NCBI GenBank assembly: GCA_900546715.1
Contig: UREA01000004.1
Coordinates: 17,386-81,385, forward strand
Reading direction: 5' to 3'
Source of the DNA: an uncultured Mycoplasmatota bacterium
GTDB lineage: Bacteria; Bacillota_I; Bacilli_A; RF39; UBA660
DNA: 64,000 bases
Shown: one piece after another, positions 43,860 through 51,318 of the stretch
Numbering within the stretch: position 1 is the stretch's first letter
Layout of the letters: each line of letters opens with the position of its first letter
The notes under the pieces: model-generated
Database searches by the model: none
Seen by the model: only the letters and a program-made list of their open reading frames with translations
What the model was told of the DNA's origin: nothing
Made by a program: the position numbers and the translations under genes

Positions 43860-46490
43860 TTATTCATCTTTAAAAACCTTAGTTATAATTGGTTTTAATA
43901 ACTCTAAAACTATAAAGGCAATTAAATTAACAAGTATTACAAATATAAATTGTGACATATTTATAATTTCTAAACCAAATAATTTACCGGCAGGTGTAAA
44001 GAACACTATGATTTGAATCGCAAATAATACTAATATTCCTAAATTTAGATACTTATTAGAAAATATGCCTTTTTCTATTATTGGTCTTTTTAAACTCCGA
44101 CAATTATAAGCAAAAACAAATTCATTTAACACAATACTAAATAGTGCCATTGTCTGAGCAATACCTTCTCCCATATTTTCAAATAAGAAATATACCAAAA
44201 TACTAATACCTGCTTCTAAAATAACTGAAATAATTAAAAATGCTATAAAAAACGGTGTAAATATTCTTTTATTTAAACCATGTGGCTTTTCCTTCATAAT
44301 ATTCTTAGTTGGACCTTCAAAAGCAAGAGCAATTGATGGTATAGTATCAGCTACCAAATCGATATATAATACATGTATTGCACTAATTATATTACTTCCC
44401 ATAAACATACCAAGCAAAATAATAACAATTTCTGTAAAATTACTTGATAAATTATATAACACATTTGTTATAACATTATCATAAATTCTTCTACCATTTT
44501 CTACAGCTACAGTAATTGTATTATAAGAATCATCGAGCAAAATAATATCTGCAACATTTTTAGTAACATCCGTACCACTCTTACCCATGCCAATTCCCAC
44601 ATTAGCAAGTTTCATCGCTGGAGCATCATTTACCCCATCCCCCGTCATTGCAACAACCATTTTTCGTCTTTGTAAAGCCTTAACAATTTGGAGTTTATTC
44701 TCAGGACTTACTCTTGCAAACACAGAATACTTACTAATGCATTCAGCAAGTTCTGATTTTTTCATATTTTTAAGAACTGTAGCATTAATTCCTTCATCAT
44801 CACTACTTATTATACCAACCTCTTTACCTATAGCAAGAGCTGTCTCTAAGTTATCACCAGTAAGCATTATTGGTCTAATTCCTGCACTCTTACAAGCTTC
44901 TATTGCTGCTCTTACATTTTTTCTTACAGGATCTTTAAGTCCCACTAATCCCACTAAAATCAAATCATTTTCTTCTTTAAAATAATCTTCTTCTCGCACC
45001 TGTTTAGTTTTAACTTCCTTATATGCAAAAGCAAGCACCTTTAAAGCTTCATGAGAATAATCTTTTTCTATATCTAGATAATTATTTTTGATCTCTTTAG
45101 TTAGTTTTGTTTTTTTACCATCTATTAAAACATATTTACATCTTTTAATTAAATTTTCCAAACTTCCCTTAGTATAAATATAATATTTTTTATCATCTTC
45201 ATAAATTACACTCATTAATTTTCTATCAGAATCAAATGGTAGTTCAAGTTTTTCTTTTTTACTTTTTCTTAAATTTTCTATATTAATTTTATATTTTAAT
45301 AAATAGTTAGCTAAAGCAACTTCAACACTATCTCCAAAAAATTTTTTATTATCAAGTGCAGCATTATTACATAAAGCCATAATATCAATTAATTCTGGAT
45401 TATTTTTAATATCACTCAAATTAATTATATTATTATTCGTATAAACTTTGATAACTTCCATTTGATTAGTAGTAAGTGTTCCTGTTTTATCAGTACAAAT
45501 AGCTTCCGTAGCTCCTAGAGTTTCAATTGCTGCTAAATTTCTAACAATTGATTTTTTACGAGCCATTTCACTAACTCCAATAGACAATGTTGCAGTTATA
45601 GCAATTGGTAAACATTCTGGAACACTAGCAACAATCATTGAAATACAAAGCATAAAAACATTTAGCAAAGAATAATCCATGATTATGCCATAACACATAA
45701 CAAAAGCTACTAAAAAAGCTGCAATACCTGAAATAAACGAAGATATCTTTTTGATTTTAACTTGTAATGGTGTAATTGGTTCAACTGAAGTATCAATACT
45801 AGCAGCAATTTTACCAAGCTCTGTATCCATACCAATATCAACAACTATTGCTTCTATCTTACCAGCAGTAACTACTGTCCCTGAAAAAACCATGTTTTTA
45901 CGTTCCGAAATAGTTAGATTACCATTTAATACTTCATCAGTTTTTTCAACATTTAAACTTTCTCCAGTTAATATTGCCTCATCACATTTAGCAAAATGAC
46001 TTTCTATAATTCTAGCATCCGCCGGAACTTTATCACCAGCTTCCAATATTATATAATCACCATTTACTAAGTTAGTTGAATCAATTTCTTCTATTTTACC
46101 ATCTCTTTTAACAGTTGTATGAACAGAAGAATAATTCTTAAGTTTTTCAATTGCATCTTCAGCCTTTGATTCTTGTAAATACCCCATTATACAATTAATT
46201 AAAGTAGTACCTAAAATTACAATTGGTTCCAAAAAATCTCCATCAGTAAATATCGCATAAAATAAAGACATTAAACCTACAACCAATAAAAGAATAATCA
46301 TTACATTTTTAAATTGTTTCAAAAATATACTTAATTTACTCTTCTTATTCTTTTCAATTAAAACATTTTTACCAAGTATAGTTTGTCTTTTCCTAGCATC
46401 AGCCTCACTTATACCATCCATACTTGTTTTATATTCTTTAAATATTTCTTCTTTATTTTTTAAATATGCATCATTCACTATTATCACCAT
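43860..46490 (-). CDS. P-type Ca2+-transporting ATPase
   Basis: 876 residues, P2-type pump. Order: actuator TGES, helix-4 ion site PECLPI, phosphorylation site DKTGTLTTNQ, KGSLENLI, TGDN, TGDGVNDAPA, then C-terminal helices with VLYIDLVADTIPSIALAFE. The PEC(L)P and VADTIP elements resemble SERCA/PMCA-like bacterial Ca2+ pumps such as YloB and LMCA1. The -10 box lies only 4 bases before ATG 46490, so translation may begin at GTG 46478, which has GGTGAT just upstream. Monocistronic. Confidence 0.93.
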   Translation of the reverse strand: MVIIVNDAYLKNKEEIFKEYKTSMDGISEADARKRQTILGKNVLIEKNKKSKLSIFLKQFKNVMIILLLVVGLMSLFYAIFTDGDFLEPIVILGTTLINCIMGYLQESKAEDAIEKLKNYSSVHTTVKRDGKIEEIDSTNLVNGDYIILEAGDKVPADARIIESHFAKCDEAILTGESLNVEKTDEVLNGNLTISERKNMVFSGTVVTAGKIEAIVVDIGMDTELGKIAASIDTSVEPITPLQVKIKKISSFISGIAAFLVAFVMCYGIIMDYSLLNVFMLCISMIVASVPECLPIAITATLSIGVSEMARKKSIVRNLAAIETLGATEAICTDKTGTLTTNQMEVIKVYTNNNIINLSDIKNNPELIDIMALCNNAALDNKKFFGDSVEVALANYLLKYKINIENLRKSKKEKLELPFDSDRKLMSVIYEDDKKYYIYTKGSLENLIKRCKYVLIDGKKTKLTKEIKNNYLDIEKDYSHEALKVLAFAYKEVKTKQVREEDYFKEENDLILVGLVGLKDPVRKNVRAAIEACKSAGIRPIMLTGDNLETALAIGKEVGIISSDDEGINATVLKNMKKSELAECISKYSVFARVSPENKLQIVKALQRRKMVVAMTGDGVNDAPAMKLANVGIGMGKSGTDVTKNVADIILLDDSYNTITVAVENGRRIYDNVITNVLYNLSSNFTEIVIILLGMFMGSNIISAIHVLYIDLVADTIPSIALAFEGPTKNIMKEKPHGLNKRIFTPFFIAFLIISVILEAGISILVYFLFENMGEGIAQTMALFSIVLNEFVFAYNCRSLKRPIIEKGIFSNKYLNLGILVLFAIQIIVFFTPAGKLFGLEIINMSQFIFVILVNLIAFIVLELLKPIITKVFKDE

Positions 46491-46494
46491 TACT

Positions 46495-46523
46495 ATTATA
46501 TAACAATATTAAACCAAAAACAA
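46495..46523 (-). promoter_or_regulatory. Promoter of the Ca2+-ATPase gene
   Basis: Minus strand TTGTTT (46523-46518), 17-base spacer, TATAAT (46500-46495). Transcription would start at or within the first ATG. Confidence 0.6.
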
Positions 46524-46524
46524 A

Positions 46525-46548
46525 AAATTTAAGACGAATCTTAAATTT
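46525..46548 (-). terminator. Terminator of the glucosaminidase-cohesin operon
   Basis: Minus strand 10-bp stem AAATTTAAGA / TCTTAAATTT with a stable TTCG tetraloop and a following TTT tract, 7 bases past the cohesin gene. Confidence 0.88.
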
Positions 46549-46554
46549 TTTACA

Positions 46555-48021
46555 CTATTTTTTCTTTTTATTTTTCTTCTTCTTTTTATTATTGTTTATA
46601 TTATCATAAACTATTGAATCTTGTTTAGTTTTATCATCTTTTTTCTCTTCAATTATCTGTTCTTTTTTATTTTCCCCCTTCATTTCTTTTACATTATCTT
46701 TTTCTTTAAGAACATTCCCTTTAATTTCTTTATTTTTATTCTTATGTTTCTTTTTACCTCTTAAAGCACATATTAATATGATAAACATTAAAACAAAAAG
46801 ACCAATAAATCCAAATATAATATAAGTATATAAATTTATTTTTTCATTTAAAGTATTAATCATCTCATCATCATATTTTATAGCACTTTGATCAATCTTA
46901 TCATATTTAAAGAATCCTTCTTCACCAGTTTCTACATTAATACCATAAATAATTGCAAATCTAGAGTCATCACCAACATAAAAAGAATTAACTAGTATAT
47001 CATTAATCGTTATCGTTCCACTTTTATATCCTTCTAATACTTTATCAGTACTCATTGGATAAATTGTTAAATTACTTAATTTGAGTTCATTATAAATTTT
47101 ATAAGTATTATCTTCTGCATTATATATATAAAGAGCAATATTACCTTCTTCATCTTTAAGACCTACTAAAGTAAAACCAGTTAGTTCTGATGTATATGCC
47201 GGTATTTCAAAATCATTAATATTTACTGTTGTCTCTTGATAAGCATTAACCTGCGGCAAATAATCTTTTATTTTAACAACTGTTAAATTTTTATCATATA
47301 CTACTACATTTATGGGATTTTCATCTTTAACTTCAACTGTTAAAGTATATGTTTTTTCACTACCATTTTCAGCTCTTACAACAATTTGAAAAGTATTAGT
47401 ACCTTGAGTTACTGTTTGTGTGCCCGCCCCAGTTACACTTGCAGCACTATCATTTTCTTCAGCATTAATAGTTATTTCTGTTGTATTTTCTGGCACAACT
47501 ACACTATATTCTGTTACATCTTTATCAAATTCTGGTGATATTTCAAAGCCTTCAACTGATAAACTTTTTAAATCATTATCTTTTGAATATGATGCTTCTA
47601 ATTCTTCTTGAGTCATAATACGAACATTTTTAGTCCCCGCACTTAAATCCATAGCACTCATATCTTCATAAGCATATGCCGAATAACTACTCATACTAAT
47701 CTTAGTTCTCCCACTTTTTAAAGCTCTAAATCTAAATGTATAACTTTTACTTTTAGTACCAGAAGAAGAATTAACCATACTTACTCCTCCACCTTCACTA
47801 TTGGTACTAATAAGTTCTAAATAATTGCGATCATAATTTAAATCCATATCCCAACTACCAATTGGTGTTGAACTTGACAGTGTTACTGTAATAGATACTG
47901 TATTTCCTACAACAGCACTTGATGTACCTGTAATTTTTATACTTCCTGATGCTGCACTAACACTAATAGGAAAAACCACTAAACAAATCAAACTAATTAT
48001 TATTGTCTTTAAATGTTTCAA
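46555..48021 (-). CDS. Membrane-anchored cohesin-domain protein
   Basis: 488 residues: signal peptide (ends PISVSAASG), one cohesin domain (about 24-135: VVGNTVSITVTLSSSTPIGS, MDLNYDRNYLELIS, SYTFRFRALKSG), a cadherin-like beta-sandwich (about 150-232: DLKSLSVEGFEISPEFDKDV, NGSEKTYTLTV), an unassigned beta region, one membrane helix (about 402-428) and a very Lys-rich cytoplasmic tail. It thus shows a single cohesin on the outside while anchored in the membrane. Its gene follows, 17 bases downstream, a gene whose product ends in a type I-like dockerin, so the two products are likely partners. Confidence 0.87.
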   Translation of the reverse strand: MKHLKTIIISLICLVVFPISVSAASGSIKITGTSSAVVGNTVSITVTLSSSTPIGSWDMDLNYDRNYLELISTNSEGGGVSMVNSSSGTKSKSYTFRFRALKSGRTKISMSSYSAYAYEDMSAMDLSAGTKNVRIMTQEELEASYSKDNDLKSLSVEGFEISPEFDKDVTEYSVVVPENTTEITINAEENDSAASVTGAGTQTVTQGTNTFQIVVRAENGSEKTYTLTVEVKDENPINVVVYDKNLTVVKIKDYLPQVNAYQETTVNINDFEIPAYTSELTGFTLVGLKDEEGNIALYIYNAEDNTYKIYNELKLSNLTIYPMSTDKVLEGYKSGTITINDILVNSFYVGDDSRFAIIYGINVETGEEGFFKYDKIDQSAIKYDDEMINTLNEKINLYTYIIFGFIGLFVLMFIILICALRGKKKHKNKNKEIKGNVLKEKDNVKEMKGENKKEQIIEEKKDDKTKQDSIVYDNINNNKKKKKNKKKK

Positions 48022-48037
48022 TATTTATCCTCCTTTT

Positions 48038-49774
48038 TTATTGAACAATTTCATATGTACCTAAAATATATTTTTGTATTTGTAATAAATCTAGGGCATT
48101 AATTACTCCATCACCAGAAGTATCTCCAGCAAGTGCATATACATCTGATAAACTATATGTTTCTAAAATATATTTTTGTACTTGTAATAAATCTAGGGCA
48201 TTAATCACGCCATCACCAGAAGTATCTCCTTTAATAGCAATCTTTAAAGTTTCACTTCCAGTTGCATTAGCAATTTTTATTTGCATACCTGTTGTAACTG
48301 TTCCTGTTTGAAGTTCATTACCATTACTATCCATAATAATTACAGTATTATAACCAGATACTGATTCTATTGCTCCTTTAATAGTATTAATATCACTTCC
48401 TACACTAACACCAGTCATGTAACCACTTTGATATTTATAACCGCTGGATGTTACAATAGTACTTATTGGTAAATTACTTAAGCTTGAATCTGGTTCATCC
48501 CCAGTTGCTCCATTATTACTATTATTAATTGTTGAATTCATATTTGTAAACACAGGAATATAAAACACATATGCTTGTGATAAAATTCCCAAATCACTAT
48601 AAGACTTATATGTAGATGCTGATTCACTTGAAGGTGCTGCAATATTTGTTTGATATTGATGAGTAAATTGCGAATTCATATCTGTAGGAACTAAATTAAA
48701 TTTTTGTAAATATGTAGTATATTGTCCAGCATTAATATAACTAGAAGAAATAAAACTTGCTCCACCAGCTAAAGCATTTTCCAAACCATACCAATTATGA
48801 TCTTTAGCATATTCTAAACCACAATAAGTTGCCCCATTAGTTGTAGCACAAGAATCACTTACTCCATAATTATAAAAATTATAATAACCTTCATATCCAG
48901 GATAAACTCCACTATATAAATTATAAAGACTTGTTGATGTTCCCATTTCTTGTAAAATGCGTGATGCCAAAAAGGTTGGACTTACATCAAGAGTTGAACC
49001 AACATTATCAATAATAACACCTAAATCATTTCCTAAATTAGCATGATATGTATAAAATGCTGCACTATCTATTATAGCTTTAACACTATTTGGATAATAT
49101 GGTTTTATTAAAGAAGAATACTTTAAATATTCAAATTGAAATATAAATCTATCTGATAAAAAATTACGAGGATCCATATAATATGCTAAGGCTTGTTGAC
49201 TAGCATTCTTCCAAGAACTATCCCAACCATATTGATTATTACAAGATCGGTCCATAAAAGATTCATTTGTAGTTTGAATATAACTTTTACCGCAAGAACT
49301 TTCTCTTTGAACCGCATAACTCCAATCTAGATTAGTTTGAAGAGCTACAAATTGCCAATTAGGATACATTTCTTTTAAATGACATAAACCTCCCCAATAA
49401 CTTGATGGAAATCCTAAATTACTCATTTCTATTTCACAAGTAGTACTTGGTGCGACATCATCAGTACTATGACTATAAACAACATCAACATGATCCCCAC
49501 AAACATAACCACTATCAACTCCATTATAATATATTTGATACCAATCACTATTACAATCATAATGATTATTAGTATCTTGATATGTTTTATCTTCTACCAA
49601 AGTATAATATGAACCAATATATGCTGAAGAAATTTTAGTATTTTGTGTACCTGGACCAGTTCTTACATTACAAGAAGAATTGATATAAGCACGAGCAGTC
49701 GTAGCTGCATTTGCATCAGCTAAAAATATAAACATAATTAAAAAACTAAATAATATATATTCAACTTTTTTCAT
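48038..49774 (-). CDS. Dockerin-bearing N-acetylglucosaminidase (autolysin)
   Basis: 578 residues: signal peptide (ends LADANAA), an SH3b domain (about 25-90: SSCNVRTGPGTQNTKI), a GH73-type glucosaminidase (about 100-390: MYPNWQFVALQTNLDWSYAV, FLASRILQEMG with the catalytic Glu, GYYNFYNYGV, GLEYAKDHNWYGLE), a linker, and a C-terminal dockerin (516-578) made of two 22-residue repeats GDTSGDGVINALDLLQ(V/I)QKYIL, each with calcium-binding Asp/Ser. It cleaves peptidoglycan glycan strands. The dockerin should dock onto the cohesin protein encoded next. Confidence 0.9.
   Translation of the reverse strand: MKKVEYILFSFLIMFIFLADANAATTARAYINSSCNVRTGPGTQNTKISSAYIGSYYTLVEDKTYQDTNNHYDCNSDWYQIYYNGVDSGYVCGDHVDVVYSHSTDDVAPSTTCEIEMSNLGFPSSYWGGLCHLKEMYPNWQFVALQTNLDWSYAVQRESSCGKSYIQTTNESFMDRSCNNQYGWDSSWKNASQQALAYYMDPRNFLSDRFIFQFEYLKYSSLIKPYYPNSVKAIIDSAAFYTYHANLGNDLGVIIDNVGSTLDVSPTFLASRILQEMGTSTSLYNLYSGVYPGYEGYYNFYNYGVSDSCATTNGATYCGLEYAKDHNWYGLENALAGGASFISSSYINAGQYTTYLQKFNLVPTDMNSQFTHQYQTNIAAPSSESASTYKSYSDLGILSQAYVFYIPVFTNMNSTINNSNNGATGDEPDSSLSNLPISTIVTSSGYKYQSGYMTGVSVGSDINTIKGAIESVSGYNTVIIMDSNGNELQTGTVTTGMQIKIANATGSETLKIAIKGDTSGDGVINALDLLQVQKYILETYSLSDVYALAGDTSGDGVINALDLLQIQKYILGTYEIVQ
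48061..48229 (-). repeat. Two 67-bp direct repeats encoding the dockerin halves
   Basis: 48061-48127 and 48163-48229 differ at only about three positions. The near identity at DNA level points to a recent duplication or gene conversion of the dockerin repeat. Confidence 0.85.
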
Positions 49775-49803
49775 GCTATTCTCCTTATATTAGATTCATA
49801 ATA

Positions 49804-49832
49804 ATTATATCATTTTCGACCAATTTCGACAA
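49804..49832 (-). promoter_or_regulatory. Promoter of the glucosaminidase-cohesin operon
   Basis: Minus strand TTGTCG (49832-49827), 17-base spacer, TATAAT (49809-49804). The -35 and spacer contain a tandem GTCGAAA motif (GTCGAAATTG, GTCGAAAATG) that could be an operator. Confidence 0.75.
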
Positions 49833-49922
49833 ATTTTTACAAAAAAAATTGTAAAACTAATGTAAACATCTATTATTTTTGAGTATTTTATAATATAATA
49901 AGTTTGAAATGGTGGTTTTTGT

Positions 49923-50378
49923 ATGAAACATTTTGATAAAATTGACATAATTTTTATTGTTCTAATTTCTATATATTTATTAGTATTATTTATAGGTATC
50001 CTTTGGTTTATATTAGATAAACTAGAAAAAAAATATTGGTTACCAAAGAAAAATTCTATTAATAAAACTTCTGTACCAATAGAAGAAAAGAAAACCTCTG
50101 TTAAAAAGCCAAATAAAACAATTAATACTAAAGCTACTAACAATAAAACTTCTACTCCTAAAAAGCAAACATCTATCAAGAAGCCATCAACTACTACAAC
50201 TAAAAAAGCTGCAAGTAAAACAACCACAAAAACTACAACTAAAAAAACTAATACTAATAAAACTAAAACTACTACAGTTAAAAAGCAACCAAATAATTCT
50301 AGAAGAAATACTGGATATGTATCACCAACTAAAAGAAAGAAAACTAATAAACGCAAAAAAAAGACATCTAAGAAATAA
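49923..50378 (+). CDS. Membrane protein with long Lys/Thr-rich cytoplasmic tail
   Basis: 151 residues: one N-terminal helix (about 9-33), then about 110 residues composed mostly of Lys, Thr, Asn and Ser (KTTTKTTTKKTNTNKT style, AlgP/histone H1-like), ending in Lys/Arg clusters. GGTGG lies 7 bases before the ATG. No enzyme domain. The tail could bind nucleic acid, acidic lipids or polyphosphate. The frame on the other strand across this gene is a by-product of its low complexity. Convergent with the GT2 gene downstream. Confidence 0.75.
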   Translation: MKHFDKIDIIFIVLISIYLLVLFIGILWFILDKLEKKYWLPKKNSINKTSVPIEEKKTSVKKPNKTINTKATNNKTSTPKKQTSIKKPSTTTTKKAASKTTTKTTTKKTNTNKTKTTTVKKQPNNSRRNTGYVSPTKRKKTNKRKKKTSKK

Positions 50379-50393
50379 CTTAAATGTCTTTTT
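50356..50393. terminator. Bidirectional terminator between convergent genes
   Basis: AAAAAGACAT-C-TAAG, loop AAATAA, CTTA-A-ATGTCTTTTT: a long stem with one C/A mismatch and A/T tracts on both sides, overlapping both stop codons. Confidence 0.82.
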
Positions 50394-51318
50394 CTGTTTC
50401 TTTAATTATATATATAGGACGATGTTTTGTTTCCAAATAAGTTTTAGAAAGATATAATCCCATAATACCTATACAAAATAATTGAATACCACTAACAAAC
50501 ATTATAATACATACTAGTGATGGCCAACCAGCTACTGGATCACCAAAACATAAAGTTCTTACTATAATTACAATAATCATTAAAAAGGCAATCAAACAAA
50601 ATATAATACCAATAAATGCACTAAGTACTAATGGTGTTGTTGAAAAAGCTGTAATTCCTTCAATTGCATAACCAAATAACTTCCAAAAACTCCACTTACT
50701 ATATCCCGCTACTCTTTCTTTATTTTCAAATTCGATCCATTTAGTATTAAATCCTACAAAACCAAAGATCCCTTTTGAATACCTATTATATTCTGGCATT
50801 GAAATTATAGCATCAACCATTTGCCTTGTCATTAATCTAAAATCTCTAGCTCCATCAACCATTTCTGTTTTCGATAATTTATTAATTATCTTATAAAACA
50901 TTTTTGTGAAAAACTTCCTAAGTGGTGAATATCCATGCCTAGATACACTTCTAGATGCACAGCAATCATATTCCCCAATTTCTAATGTCTCAAACATTTC
51001 TATTAACAACTCTGGTGGATCTTGCAAATCAACATCCATTGTTGCTACATAGTCCCCTGTTGCATGTTCTAACCCCGCTAAAATACCAGCTTCTTTACCA
51101 AAATTTCTAGAAAACGAAATATATCTTACAGTCTTATCTTTTTTAGCTAAATCTCTTAGCATTTCCAATGTCTTATCCTTACTTCCATCATTTATAAAGA
51201 TAAATTCAAAAGTTGCCTTCTTTTTTAATTTTTCAACAATCTTACCCATTTCCTCATAAAATATTGGCAATGATTCTTCTTCATTATAACATGGTACTAC
51301 AATTGATATTTTTTTCAT
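50380..51318 (-). CDS. Polyprenyl-phosphate glycosyltransferase (GtrB/CsbB-like GT2)
   Basis: 312 residues: GT-A domain with ISIVVPCYNEEESLPIFYEE, the metal and donor site MDVDLQDPPELL, and FSRNFGKEAGILAG, then two C-terminal membrane helices (about 225-300). Such enzymes load a sugar onto undecaprenyl phosphate at the inner face. It overlaps the YfhO-GtrA fusion by ATGA, and together they form the usual three functions (GtrB, flippase, extracellular transferase) in two genes. Confidence 0.93.
   Translation of the reverse strand: MKKISIVVPCYNEEESLPIFYEEMGKIVEKLKKKATFEFIFINDGSKDKTLEMLRDLAKKDKTVRYISFSRNFGKEAGILAGLEHATGDYVATMDVDLQDPPELLIEMFETLEIGEYDCCASRSVSRHGYSPLRKFFTKMFYKIINKLSKTEMVDGARDFRLMTRQMVDAIISMPEYNRYSKGIFGFVGFNTKWIEFENKERVAGYSKWSFWKLFGYAIEGITAFSTTPLVLSAFIGIIFCLIAFLMIIVIIVRTLCFGDPVAGWPSLVCIIMFVSGIQLFCIGIMGLYLSKTYLETKHRPIYIIKETEKDI

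Noticed and set aside
49805..50356. Minus-strand 183-codon frame of Val/Leu-rich composition
   Set aside because: It is the reverse image of the Lys/Thr-rich plus-strand gene; it has no ribosome site, would need an unlikely hydrophobic run, and crosses the strong promoter of the glucosaminidase operon.
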